Positions 27,859 to 36,049 of a DNA stretch of 64,000 bases are shown here, in pieces (within the stretch, counting starts at the first letter, position 1; every line of letters starts with the position of its first letter). The stretch spans positions 1 through 64,000 of the forward strand of contig CALCWC010000024.1 in assembly GCA_937905985.1 (NCBI GenBank). The letters run 5' to 3'. The stretch comes from an uncultured Verrucomicrobiales bacterium (GTDB lineage: Bacteria; Verrucomicrobiota; Verrucomicrobiia; Verrucomicrobiales; Akkermansiaceae). Under the pieces are notes generated by a model that was not told the origin of the DNA, ran no database searches, and saw only the letters and a list, made by a program, of their open reading frames with translations. Both the position numbers and the translations under genes were made by a program.

Positions 27859-28566
27859 CTACCGCGCTTCAATGATTACTTCCGCCCGCACGGGATCCGC
27901 CCCCACCAAATAGCGGCGCTGGCTTTCCTGTACGGCCCCGGCTATCTGAACCGCTTCGCCCTCCTGAGTCTCCTTCTTGAACTTGAGCTGGATGGCAAAG
28001 GGTTCCGCGGGCAGGGGCGCGGTATCGTGCTCCAGCACCCAGATGAGGTAGGCGGAGTTGTTGATGTGGCCGTTGAAGTCGGTGTCGCGGCGCGGTGCGG
28101 GGAACGGCTCGCCGTAGGTGGCGTCGGCGGGCCAGGTGAGCCTCTGCAGCGGCTGCGTGATGGCGGGGCAGGGCTCCATGATGTCCAGCCCCACCTTCTT
28201 GAGCGGCACGGGGCCGCGCGTGGTGATGTCGATGAGGCACCACTGCAAATCCGCGCGCGCCAGCACGGTGCCGTCGGGCGCGGTCATCTCGATGAATCGG
28301 CGCGCCTTGAGCGGACCGGCGGCTCCGGTGTTGGTGCGCAGCAGCACGCGCTCCTTCCAGCGCGGGCGCCGCAGGAACTCGTAGTTGGCCTGCACCTCCA
28401 CCCAGATGACGTGGCGCGAGAAGCCCCAGTCGAACCCGAAGCCGTTGCCCTCCGCATGCCGCTCCGCCATCTCCTGGCAGAACATCATGAAGCATTCCGG
28501 CTTGAGCACGTGGTCCGCCCCGCACTCGTAGCTCGTCACAATGTGTTCCTGTATCAAATCATCCAC
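27859..28566 (-). CDS. Acyl-ACP thioesterase (FatA-like)
   Basis: 235 aa with two hot-dog halves: VTSYECGADHVLKPECFMMFCQEMAERHAEGNGFG at the start and RRDTDFNGHINNSAYLIWVLE (D-x-N-x-H-x-N-N, the catalytic loop) in the second half. It hydrolyses acyl-ACP to free fatty acid. A promoter whose -10 ends 6 bases before the ATG overlaps the divergent promoter of the membrane protein gene. Confidence 0.9.
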   Translation of the reverse strand: MDDLIQEHIVTSYECGADHVLKPECFMMFCQEMAERHAEGNGFGFDWGFSRHVIWVEVQANYEFLRRPRWKERVLLRTNTGAAGPLKARRFIEMTAPDGTVLARADLQWCLIDITTRGPVPLKKVGLDIMEPCPAITQPLQRLTWPADATYGEPFPAPRRDTDFNGHINNSAYLIWVLEHDTAPLPAEPFAIQLKFKKETQEGEAVQIAGAVQESQRRYLVGADPVRAEVIIEAR

Positions 28567-28572
28567 GCTCCC

Positions 28573-28601
28573 ATTCTCCCACCCTGTGCCCTGCTTGTCA
28601 A
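28573..28601 (-). promoter_or_regulatory. Thioesterase promoter (leaderless type)
   Basis: Minus strand TTGACA, 17-base spacer, GAGAAT; 6 bases to the ATG at 28566. Confidence 0.55.
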
Positions 28602-28614
28602 GAACCCTGCGCGC

Positions 28615-28643
28615 TTGAGATGGGGAGCAAGCTGTGATATATT
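28615..28643 (+). promoter_or_regulatory. Promoter of the polytopic protein gene (leaderless type)
   Basis: TTGAGA, 17-base spacer, TATATT; 6 bases to the ATG at 28650, so transcription is expected to begin at or next to the start codon. Confidence 0.65.
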
Positions 28644-28649
28644 CGTTTC

Positions 28650-29339
28650 ATGCCCGAGCCGTTCATTGCCTTGTTGGCGCACGCCATTGCCGTGGTGTGC
28701 GTGGCGGTGGCCGTTTGCTTCCAGCGTGCGGAGCGCGGCTATGTGGCCCGCGTGGCGGGCTGCGGCATGTGCGCGCTGCTGGTGCTGCTGGGATGCGCCG
28801 TGGCGGGCGTGCTCACGCCCCCGCCCGCATGGTGGGGGGCGTTGCAGGTGCTTGTGGTGGTGCTGGCGGGCGAATTCCTCAGTAAGTGCGGCTGGCGGCG
28901 CACGGTGGTATCCGTGGGTTGCTGGGCGTTTGCATCCTTCATGCTGTGGATGGGACTGCGGCTGCTGCCGGGCAATGCGGATGCCCTCGCATACGCGCAC
29001 GATAAAATCATGCCGGCGGTGGTGCTGCCGTGTATCCTGGCCTTCCTGTTGAGCGTGCGCAGCCCCGTGCGCTTCTGGTCTGCCTTCATGGGCGTCTTCC
29101 TCGTCCTCTACCTCATGGAGTCCGTCCGCCTGGCCTGGGAGTCCGCCAATCCGCACGTTATCCTGCCCGGGCGAGACCGCCTGGTGCAGCAGGCGGTGCT
29201 CGGCGTAGTGGAACTGACGCTCTGCGCGGTGGTTTTCCGCTGGGTGCTGCAATGCACCTGGCACCGCACGCTCGGTGTGCTCGCCCTCTACTCCCTCCGC
29301 TCCGCCTACGTGCTGGCCGGGTTGTGCCTGGCCTTGTGA
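28650..29339 (+). CDS. Polytopic membrane protein of unknown function
   Basis: 229 aa, about seven hydrophobic helices over nearly the whole length (for example HAIAVVCVAVAVCF, ALQVLVVVLAGEFLSKC, TVVSVGCWAFASFMLWMGL, FWSAFMGVFLVLYLMESV). I do not recognise the family. It has its own promoter and stops 4 bases before the end of the convergent AbiEii-like toxin gene. Codon use is like the neighbours. Confidence 0.75.
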   Translation: MPEPFIALLAHAIAVVCVAVAVCFQRAERGYVARVAGCGMCALLVLLGCAVAGVLTPPPAWWGALQVLVVVLAGEFLSKCGWRRTVVSVGCWAFASFMLWMGLRLLPGNADALAYAHDKIMPAVVLPCILAFLLSVRSPVRFWSAFMGVFLVLYLMESVRLAWESANPHVILPGRDRLVQQAVLGVVELTLCAVVFRWVLQCTWHRTLGVLALYSLRSAYVLAGLCLAL

Positions 29340-29343
29340 GCCT

Positions 29344-30243
29344 CTATTTCCACCCTTTGCCCGGTTTCCATGTGCGGAGCGGTTCATCCTGCATCACCGG
29401 TTCCAACCAGCCGATGATTTCCGCCATTACCTCTGCCATATCGCGCGACGGGATGGAAACGGCGGCTTTCTTGCGGTATGAGGCGGCTTTCAGCTTGCGC
29501 ACGTAGGCTGCCCATTCAGGTTGTTGCGCCGCCATGTATTCCGGGGTGGTCAAGTGGAGATACGTCGCGGGGTCCGTGCCTCTGCGGGCGAATGTGCGCG
29601 CGACAGCTTCCTTCAACACTGTGTACGCAAAGGAGCGCGTGCGGGAAAGGAACCAGAGGTCGTAGATGTCTTTCATGCGCGAGTTCATTTCCTTGAGCTG
29701 CACCATGGCCTGCCATTTCTCAGCCACGACGGATTCCGCGGAGTAGCACAGCAGGCGGGCGGCTGGCATGTGCGGCAGCGTGGTCGGGTATTCCATCTCC
29801 ATGGCGCGGGGATAAATCTCGTCGCTGAAGCCGATGTCGATTTTCATCGGACAGCGTACCCCTGCAACCTCTGCGGTAAACGAAACGCGCAGTCCCACAT
29901 AGAGGGCGTCCTTGGTGATTTCCTCCGCATGAAGCTCATCGATAAAATGCACACCATCGGCCATGCCAGGCTTGGTGAGGATGACGCTGCGCACGGCTTT
30001 CAACACGCTGTCAGGAGTATTGGATATGCGGCCCAAGAGGTCGATATCCATGGTGGTGCGGGCTGTTTGTGCACCCATGCCCATAAGCAGCATGCCGCCC
30101 TTCAAGTAAAATTTGCCAGCCACGGGAGAGTGGGAAAGGCGGTAGAGAAAACGCTCCATGGCGTAGTGTTGCATGAGCTTGGGGAGCGCCACGTCCAGTT
30201 CTTGGGCGCGGCAGCGCAACGCTTCTTTGATGTTGTTGTTCAT
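29344..30243 (-). CDS. AbiEii-type nucleotidyltransferase toxin
   Basis: 299 aa from MNNNIKEALRCRAQEL. Nucleotidyltransferase motifs FYLKGGMLLMGM (Gly49-Gly50) and RTTMDIDLLG (Asp66, Asp68) are intact, with AEKWQAMVQLKEMNSRMKDIYDLWFL after them, the pattern of the AbiEii/AbiGii toxin family. In type IV toxin-antitoxin systems this enzyme modifies cellular targets such as tRNA and causes growth arrest after phage infection. The start ATG overlaps the stop of the antitoxin gene by 4 bases (ATGA). The activity of this copy is inferred. Confidence 0.88.
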   Translation of the reverse strand: MNNNIKEALRCRAQELDVALPKLMQHYAMERFLYRLSHSPVAGKFYLKGGMLLMGMGAQTARTTMDIDLLGRISNTPDSVLKAVRSVILTKPGMADGVHFIDELHAEEITKDALYVGLRVSFTAEVAGVRCPMKIDIGFSDEIYPRAMEMEYPTTLPHMPAARLLCYSAESVVAEKWQAMVQLKEMNSRMKDIYDLWFLSRTRSFAYTVLKEAVARTFARRGTDPATYLHLTTPEYMAAQQPEWAAYVRKLKAASYRKKAAVSIPSRDMAEVMAEIIGWLEPVMQDEPLRTWKPGKGWK

Positions 30244-30791
30244 GAGTAGTAGGATTTCAGGTAGGGGAGGATGGCGGTGAGCACGCGCAGGCTGCGGGCT
30301 TCTGTGTACATGGCCTCCGGGGCCAGGATGCCGTGCGACATGGCAAGCGCTTCCAGAAAGATGGAGAGCCCGATTTTGTTGCGGTACTTGAAACAGTCCA
30401 CCACGGTGCGCTCCGGCGTGGTGACGCGATATTTGCCATGAGGTCCCTCCTCCTCGCGGGTGCAATTGGCAAGCAGGACAGGCGTGGTGTACCAAACTTG
30501 AACAGGGTATCCGTAAACGCGCGGCATGCGCACGCCGCGGGGTAGGGCCACGGAGAGCGCGTCTGGTATCTGCGTGGTCAGACCATGCTTGTGCAGTGCC
30601 GATACCAGGTTCATCACGGCGGCGGGTTGTCGCGCGCTCAGCAGCGACATGAGGCTTTCCTCCGTCACCATTTCTTGGGAGTCGATGAGCACGCCCGGCA
30701 TCACGCGTTGCAAGGCCCCCGCCGACAAGCGGCGGTACCGCGTGCTGCGCGCGAGATCCTGCGCGTTCCTGCTTTCCTGATTCTTTCCCAT
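30240..30791 (-). CDS. AbiEi-type antitoxin
   Basis: 183 aa. RYRRLSAGALQRVMPGVLIDS, SLMSLLSARQPAAVMNLVSALHKHGLTTQIPDALSVALPRG and YRVTTPERTVVDCFKYRNKIGLSIFLEAL are typical of AbiEi antitoxins. The N-terminal winged helix looks short. Such proteins repress their own promoter and neutralise the toxin. Translationally coupled to the toxin gene. The promoter at 30809-30837 carries an inverted repeat between -35 and -10. A purine-rich tract AAAAGAAAAG precedes the ATG. Confidence 0.85.
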   Translation of the reverse strand: MGKNQESRNAQDLARSTRYRRLSAGALQRVMPGVLIDSQEMVTEESLMSLLSARQPAAVMNLVSALHKHGLTTQIPDALSVALPRGVRMPRVYGYPVQVWYTTPVLLANCTREEEGPHGKYRVTTPERTVVDCFKYRNKIGLSIFLEALAMSHGILAPEAMYTEARSLRVLTAILPYLKSYYS

Positions 30792-30808
30792 CTTTTCTTT
30801 TGGGAAGT

Positions 30809-30837
30809 TTTGTACACAAATAACGGTAATTTGTCAA
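30809..30837 (-). promoter_or_regulatory. AbiE promoter with internal operator
   Basis: Minus strand TTGACA, 17-base spacer, TACAAA. The inverted repeat ACAAAT-N7-ATTTGT (30816-30834) lies in the spacer, well placed for autorepression by the antitoxin. Confidence 0.6.
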
Positions 30838-30887
30838 CATTTTTTCTCATTCCTGTGATGGGGGGAGGGCTGTGGTGACGTTTGGAC

Positions 30888-30936
30888 TGCGGCAAAATGA
30901 CACAGGTGCGGCAAATTGACGCGGCAAAATGCCGCA
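30888..30936 (+). promoter_or_regulatory. Array of GCGGCA sites, candidate upstream activator sequence
   Basis: GCGGCA at 30889, 30908 and 30921; the last forms the perfect palindrome GCGGCA-AAA-TGCCGC (30921-30935). Each is followed by AA(A/T)TG. They lie 53-100 bases before the sigma-54-type promoter, where NtrC-class activators usually bind. A further TGCCGC/GCGGCA pair lies at 31023-31039. Confidence 0.6.
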
Positions 30937-30986
30937 CATTGGGTGGTGGTGTGGATAAAGGTATTGAGAAATCAATGTTTTTCAAA

Positions 30987-31004
30987 TTGGCACGATATTT
31001 GCAA
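30987..31004 (+). promoter_or_regulatory. Sigma-54 (RpoN) promoter of dnaK-groES-groEL
   Basis: TTGGCACGATATTTGCAA matches the consensus YTGGCACG-N4-TTGCW at every defined position. The GG (30989-30990) and GC (31001-31002) are exactly 10 bases apart. The predicted transcription start is near 31014, giving a leader of about 70 bases. Confidence 0.85.
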
Positions 31005-31085
31005 CAGAGGAATGTGTAAGGCTGCCGCGGACTGCGGCATGAACAAACATCCAAAACAACCAAATCCCAGAAAGGAAAAAAGAAA

Positions 31086-33005
31086 ATGAGCAAGATACTC
31101 GGAATCGACCTCGGTACCACGAACTCCTGCATGGCCGTGATGGACGGCGGGCAGGCCACTGTCCTTGAAAACAGCGAAGGCGCGCGTACCACTCCGTCCA
31201 TTGTGGCATTCACCAAGACCGGCGAGCGCATCGTGGGCCAGGCCGCCAAGCGCCAGGCCGTCACCAACCCGCGCAACACCGTGTTCTCCGCCAAGCGCCT
31301 CATCGGCCGCAAGTTCGCGGAGCTGACGGAGGACGACAAGAAGCTTCCCTACACCATCGTGGAGGCCGCCAACGGCGACGCCCACATTCAGGTGGAGGTG
31401 GGTGGCGAGACCAAGGTGTACTCCCCGCAGGAGATCAGCGCCATGGTGCTCTCCAAGCTGAAGGCCGATGCCGAGGCCAAGCTCGGCGAGACCATCTCGG
31501 AGGCTGTCATCACCGTGCCCGCCTACTTCAACGATGCCCAGCGCAACGCCACCAAGGCCGCTGGTGAAATCGCCGGGCTCAAGGTGCGCCGCATCATCAA
31601 CGAGCCCACCGCCGCGGCCCTCGCCTACGGCCTGGACAAGAAGAGCAACGAGCAGATTGCCGTGTACGACCTCGGCGGCGGCACCTTCGATATCTCCGTG
31701 CTGGAAATCGGTGACGGCGTGTTTGAGGTGAAGGCCTCCGACGGTGACACCCACCTGGGCGGCGACGACTGGGACAACGCCATCATCAACTGGATTCTCG
31801 ATGAGTTCAAGGCCAAGGAGGGCATGGACATCTCCAAGCAGACGGACGCCCTGCAGCGTATCAAGGAGGAGGCGGAGAAGGCCAAGATCGCCCTCTCCTC
31901 CACCCAGAGCTACGATATCTCCCTGCCGTTCATCACCATGGACGCCACCGGCCCCAAGCACATCCAGATGACCATGACCCGCAGCAAGCTGGAGCAGCTC
32001 ACGGAAGCCCTGCTGGAGCGCACCGCCGGCCCCGTCCGCAACTGCATCTCCGCCGCCGGGCTCAACACCTCCGACATCAACGAGCTCGTGCTCGTGGGCG
32101 GCATGACCCGCATGCCCGCCGTGCAGGAAATGGCCAAGCGCCTGGCCGGCAAGGAACCCCACAAGGGCGTGAACCCCGACGAGGTGGTGGCCGTGGGTGC
32201 CGCCATCCAGGGCGGCGTGCTCATGGGTGATGTGAACGATGTGCTCCTGCTGGACGTGACCCCGCTCACGCTCTCCATCGAGACCATGGGCAGCATCGCC
32301 ACTCCCATGATCGACCGCAACACCACCATCCCGGTCAAGAAGAGCCAGGTGTTCTCCACCGCCTCCGACAACCAGCCCGCCGTGGACATCCGCATCTGCC
32401 AGGGCGAGCGAAAGATGTTCAACGACAACAAGCTGCTCGGCAACTTCAAGCTGGACGGCATCCAGCCCGCACCGCGCGGCGTGCCCCAGATTGAAGTGAC
32501 CTTCGACATCGACGCCAACGGCATCCTCAAGGTTACCGCCCGCGACAAGAACACCGGCAAGGAGCAGAACATCTCCATCCAGGGCTCTTCCGGCCTCTCC
32601 AAGGAGGAAATCGAGCGCGCCAAGAAGGACGCCGAGGCCCACGCCGAGGAGGACCGCAAGAAGGCCGAGGACATCGAGGCCGTCAACAAGGCAGACTCCC
32701 TCGCCCACAACGTCGAGCGCCAGCTCAACGAGCTCGGCGACAAGGCTCCCGCACAGGTCAAGCAGCCCATCGAGGACAAGGTGAAGGCCCTCAAGGCCGC
32801 CGCCGAGGCCAAGGACGTGGAGAAGTGCAAGTCCCTCACCGCGGAGCTGGAGAAGATGCTCGGCGAGCTCAACGCCGCCGCCCAGCAGGCCGCCGCCCAG
32901 CAGGGCGCTCCCACCCCGGATGCCGGTGCCGCACCCAACGACGGTCCCCGACAGGCCAAGGGCAAGGTCGTGGACGCCGAAGTGGTCGACGACGACAACA
33001 AGTAA
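31086..33005 (+). CDS. dnaK: Chaperone DnaK (Hsp70)
   Basis: 639 aa, full length. ATPase domain 1-385 (GIDLGTTNSC, YDLGGGTFDISVLEIG, VGGMTRMPAVQ), linker and peptide-binding domain (LLDVTPLTLSIET, FSTASDNQPAVDIRICQGER), C-terminal lid ending in GKVVDAEVVDDDNK. It folds and protects proteins in the cytoplasm with DnaJ and GrpE, whose genes are not in the window. AGAAAGGA about 11 bases upstream could act as ribosome binding site. First gene of dnaK-groES-groEL; a sigma-54 promoter lies upstream and no HrcA/CIRCE box is seen. Confidence 0.98.
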   Translation: MSKILGIDLGTTNSCMAVMDGGQATVLENSEGARTTPSIVAFTKTGERIVGQAAKRQAVTNPRNTVFSAKRLIGRKFAELTEDDKKLPYTIVEAANGDAHIQVEVGGETKVYSPQEISAMVLSKLKADAEAKLGETISEAVITVPAYFNDAQRNATKAAGEIAGLKVRRIINEPTAAALAYGLDKKSNEQIAVYDLGGGTFDISVLEIGDGVFEVKASDGDTHLGGDDWDNAIINWILDEFKAKEGMDISKQTDALQRIKEEAEKAKIALSSTQSYDISLPFITMDATGPKHIQMTMTRSKLEQLTEALLERTAGPVRNCISAAGLNTSDINELVLVGGMTRMPAVQEMAKRLAGKEPHKGVNPDEVVAVGAAIQGGVLMGDVNDVLLLDVTPLTLSIETMGSIATPMIDRNTTIPVKKSQVFSTASDNQPAVDIRICQGERKMFNDNKLLGNFKLDGIQPAPRGVPQIEVTFDIDANGILKVTARDKNTGKEQNISIQGSSGLSKEEIERAKKDAEAHAEEDRKKAEDIEAVNKADSLAHNVERQLNELGDKAPAQVKQPIEDKVKALKAAAEAKDVEKCKSLTAELEKMLGELNAAAQQAAAQQGAPTPDAGAAPNDGPRQAKGKVVDAEVVDDDNK

Positions 33006-33056
33006 ACCATCTCATAACCACAAATAAACCCCAAACAGAAAGGAAACAACAATACC

Positions 33057-33341
33057 ATGATTAAGCCATTAGGACAGCGTGTGCTCGTGGAGCGCGTGGA
33101 AGCTGAAAGCAAGACCGCCGGCGGCCTTTTCCTGCCGGACTCCGCCAAGGAGAAGCCCCAGGAGGCCATCGTCCGTGCCATCGGCACCGGCGGCCGCGAC
33201 AAGGACGGGAAGGAAATCCCCTTCAACGTGGCCGTGAACGACAAGGTGCTCATCACCAAGTACGGCGGCACGGAGGTTGCGCTCAACGGCACCACCTACG
33301 TCATCCTCAACGAGAGCGACATCCTCGCTGTCATCGACTAA
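33057..33341 (+). CDS. groES: Co-chaperonin GroES (Hsp10)
   Basis: 94 aa. IKPLGQRVLVERVEAESKTAGGLFLPDSAKEKPQEAIVRAIG holds the mobile loop (about 16-34) that caps GroEL. AGAAAGGA lies upstream of the ATG. It lies 51 bases after dnaK and 39 before groEL with no terminator between. Confidence 0.98.
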   Translation: MIKPLGQRVLVERVEAESKTAGGLFLPDSAKEKPQEAIVRAIGTGGRDKDGKEIPFNVAVNDKVLITKYGGTEVALNGTTYVILNESDILAVID

Positions 33342-33380
33342 TCCATTCCTTCAACTCCAACCATTCAATCAATCACTATT

Positions 33381-35030
33381 ATGGCTAAGCAACTGTCATT
33401 CGAAGAATCCGCACGCCAGAGCCTGCTCAACGGCGTCACCAAGATCGCCAAGGCGGTCAAGTGCACCCTCGGGCCCGCCGGACGCAATGTCGTCATCGAC
33501 AAGAAGTTCGGCTCCCCCAACATCACCAAGGACGGCGTCACCGTCGCCAAGGAGGTGGAGCTGGAGGACGCCTACGAGAACATGGGCGCTCAGCTCGTCC
33601 GTGAGGTCTCCAGCAAGACCAACGACATCGCCGGCGACGGCACCACCACCGCCACCGTCCTTGCAGAGAGCATCTACCGCGAGGGCCTGCGCAACGTGAC
33701 CGCCGGTGCCAACCCCATCTCCCTGCAGCGCGGTATCAACAAGGCCGCCGCCGCCGTGGTGGAGGAGCTCAAGAAGATTTCCAAGACCGTGGATACTTCC
33801 AAGGAGATTGCCCAGGTGGCCACCGTTTCCGCCAACTGGGATTCCGAAATCGGCGACATCATCGCCGAGGCCATGGACAAGGTCGGCAAGGACGGCACCA
33901 TCACCGTGGAGGAGGCCAAGGGTATCGACACCAGCCTCGACGTGGTGGAGGGCATGCAGTTCGACAAGGGCTACCTTTCCCCGTATTTCGTCACCAACGC
34001 CGACACCATGGAGGCCGTGCTGGAGAACCCCTACATCCTCATCTTTGAGAAGAAGATTGCCAACCTCAAGGATTTCCTTCCCATCCTGGAGAAGGTGGCC
34101 AAGAGCGGCAAGCCCTTCCTCATCATCGCAGAGGACATCGAGGGCGAGGCCCTGGCTGCCCTGGTGGTGAACCGCCTGCGCGGCACCCTCAACGTGGCCG
34201 CCGTCAAGGCCCCCGGCTTCGGCGACCGCCGCAAGGCCATGCTCCAGGATATCGCCATCCTCACCGGCGGCCAGTGCATCTCCGAGGATCTCGGCCTCAA
34301 GCTGGAGAACGTTGATGTCAGCCAGCTCGGCCTCGCCAAGCGCGTTGTCGTCACCAAGGACACCACCGTCATCATCGAGGGTGCCGGCAAGTCCGCAGAC
34401 ATCTCCGCCCGCGTTTCCCAGATCCGCAAGCAGATTGAGGACTCCACCTCCGACTACGACAAGGAGAAGCTCCAGGAGCGCCTCGCCAAGCTCGCCGGCG
34501 GTGTCGCCGTCATCAAGGTCGGTGCCGCCACCGAGACCGAGATGAAGGAGAAGAAGGACCGCGTGGACGACGCCCTGCACGCCACCCGCGCCGCGGTGGA
34601 GGAAGGTATCGTCCCCGGCGGTGGCGTGGCCCTCATCCGCGCCCAGAAGGCCATCAACAGCCTCAAGCTCACCGGCGACGAGGCCACCGGAGCCGCCATC
34701 GTATTCCGCGCCGTGGAGGCCCCCCTCCGCCAGCTCGTCGAGAACGCCGGCCGCGAAGCCGCCCTCATCGTCGAGAAGGTCAAGGGCCTCAAGTCCCCCA
34801 ACATGGGCTACAACGTCGTCACCGATGCCTACGAGGACCTCCTCACCAGCGGTGTGGTGGACCCGACCAAGGTCACCCGTTCCGCCTTGCAGAACGCCGC
34901 CTCCATCGCCGGCCTCATGCTCACCACCGAATGCCTCATCTCCGAACTCCCGGAGAAGAAGGGCTGCTCCTGCGGCCACGGCGCCCCCGATCCCTCCATG
35001 GGCGGTATGGGCGGCATGGGCATGATGTAA
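33381..35030 (+). CDS. groEL: Chaperonin GroEL (Hsp60)
   Basis: 549 aa, full length. TLGPAGRNVVIDKKFGSPNITKDGVTVAKEVELED and AGDGTTTATVLA are the ATP-site motifs, and KAPGFGDRRKAMLQDIAILTGG lies in the apical region. The tail is GCSCGHGAPDPSMGGMGGMGMM: a Cys-Ser-Cys-Gly-His insertion just before the usual GGM repeats. Double-ring folding chamber with GroES. No Shine-Dalgarno sequence is seen. Ends the operon, followed by a strong terminator. Confidence 0.98.
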   Translation: MAKQLSFEESARQSLLNGVTKIAKAVKCTLGPAGRNVVIDKKFGSPNITKDGVTVAKEVELEDAYENMGAQLVREVSSKTNDIAGDGTTTATVLAESIYREGLRNVTAGANPISLQRGINKAAAAVVEELKKISKTVDTSKEIAQVATVSANWDSEIGDIIAEAMDKVGKDGTITVEEAKGIDTSLDVVEGMQFDKGYLSPYFVTNADTMEAVLENPYILIFEKKIANLKDFLPILEKVAKSGKPFLIIAEDIEGEALAALVVNRLRGTLNVAAVKAPGFGDRRKAMLQDIAILTGGQCISEDLGLKLENVDVSQLGLAKRVVVTKDTTVIIEGAGKSADISARVSQIRKQIEDSTSDYDKEKLQERLAKLAGGVAVIKVGAATETEMKEKKDRVDDALHATRAAVEEGIVPGGGVALIRAQKAINSLKLTGDEATGAAIVFRAVEAPLRQLVENAGREAALIVEKVKGLKSPNMGYNVVTDAYEDLLTSGVVDPTKVTRSALQNAASIAGLMLTTECLISELPEKKGCSCGHGAPDPSMGGMGGMGMM

Positions 35031-35062
35031 CCTAACCCCCACCCAACTACCAACCCCCACAC

Positions 35063-35103
35063 CCCGGCGCGCTCCCCCCAGAGCGCGCCGGGATTGTTTT
35101 TGG
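35063..35103 (+). terminator. dnaK-groES-groEL terminator
   Basis: 12-bp perfect stem CCCGGCGCGCTC/GAGCGCGCCGGG, then ATTGTTTTT. The left end of the IS copy A starts within its T-run. Confidence 0.9.
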
Positions 35104-35304
35104 CGTGGTGGGTGGAACCAGGGCGTACGAGAGGAGCAACCCTTGGTGCCCCGAACCACCCCGGCAAGCGGGGTTATGGGGATTGGTCGGCATGCGGGGA
35201 CACCCCACAGGTTGACACCATGTGGCTACGTATAGGATTGCGCCGCCCCCTGCGGGTGGGGCGCTTCAATAGAGCCGCGCATGCGCGCGGAGGTTGCGAT
35301 GAAG

Positions 35305-35333
35305 TTGACACGCCCGCGCATGTCTGCTAGCAT
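35305..35333 (+). promoter_or_regulatory. Transposase promoter, copy A
   Basis: TTGACA, 17-base spacer, TAGCAT; 10 bases to the ATG at 35344. It argues against the earlier in-frame starts at 35281 and 35332, which would precede the transcription start. Confidence 0.6.
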
Positions 35334-35343
35334 GGCGGATGGT

Positions 35344-35820
35344 ATGGGACATACATATTACCAGAACTATGGGCACCTGATTTACCACGTTTATTCGGTG
35401 GAGCTGCTGACGGAGGATTTGCCGCGTGTGCATGCCTACATGCGTGCCGTCCTCAAGGGTGTGGGCGTGAAAAATCCCGTGGTCGGCGGGATTGAGGACC
35501 ACATCCACATCTTTGGGGAATTCCCGGTCAAGCTGGCCGTTTCGGATGTCGTGCGCCAAGTTAAGACCAGTACAACTAGCTGGTTGAAAACCACCCGCGC
35601 CGCCTACAAGAGATTCGCATGGCAGGAAGGCTTTGCCTATTTCTCGGTCAGCGCATCCCTGTACGACCGAACAGCGCGCTACGTCATCACGCAGCGCGAG
35701 CACCACGCAAACAAGAGTTTCGAACAGGAGCTCGACGATATAATCGCCCGGTGCAACAATGCGATTCATGTTTCATTCTGCGACGCCCCGGATGAACCCC
35801 ATCCCCACCCGCGCCGCTAG
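35344..35820 (+). CDS. IS200/REP-associated HUH tyrosine transposase (Y1_Tnp), copy A
   Basis: 158 aa from MGHTYYQNYGHLIYHVYS. The HUH motif is His53-Ile-His55 in GIEDHIHIFGEF, and the catalytic Tyr113 lies in RYVITQREHH. This is a Y1 transposase of the IS200/IS605 group, acting on single-stranded DNA hairpins. The arrangement with flanking inverted repeats resembles REP-associated (RAYT) transposases. No TnpB or IscB gene accompanies it. Identical in sequence to copy B. Confidence 0.9.
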   Translation: MGHTYYQNYGHLIYHVYSVELLTEDLPRVHAYMRAVLKGVGVKNPVVGGIEDHIHIFGEFPVKLAVSDVVRQVKTSTTSWLKTTRAAYKRFAWQEGFAYFSVSASLYDRTARYVITQREHHANKSFEQELDDIIARCNNAIHVSFCDAPDEPHPHPRR

Positions 35821-36049
35821 GCGCGCAAGAATTGAACCCCACCCGGCCGCAGGCAGGGGGCGGTGACATCTTATGTGTAGCCACATGGTGTCAACCTGTG
35901 GGGTGTCCCCCTCCGCACACCATTCCCCATAACTCCGCCCGTCAGGGCCGGAGTGGTTCGTGACACCAAGGGTTGCTTCTCTCATAGGCTCGCTGCCTCC
36001 AACCACCCCACACCACGCACGCTTTCTCATCACGTTTTTCCATTTCTCC

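Larger units (their letters stand above)
35101..36000 (+). mobile_element. IS200-type insertion element, copy A, with long imperfect inverted ends
   Basis: Identical for about 780 bp, then nearly so, to copy B at 39181-40080 (offset exactly 4080 bases); only a few substitutions occur near 35886, 35895 and 35948, and similarity fades by about 36000. The flanks of the transposase gene are inverted repeats of each other over about 150 bases (35125-35280 against 35821-35981). For example GAGCAACCCTTGGTG, GTTATGGGGA, CACCCCACAGGTTGACACC and CATGTGGCTAC recur in inverse. The left boundary is fixed by loss of identity at 35100/39180. Ordinary IS200 elements have only short subterminal hairpins, so these ends are unusual. 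Confidence 0.8.

Noticed and set aside
30888..31085. CIRCE/HrcA site before dnaK
   Set aside because: I looked for TTAGCACTC-N9-GAGTGCTAA and found none; the palindromes present are GCGGCA/TGCCGC.
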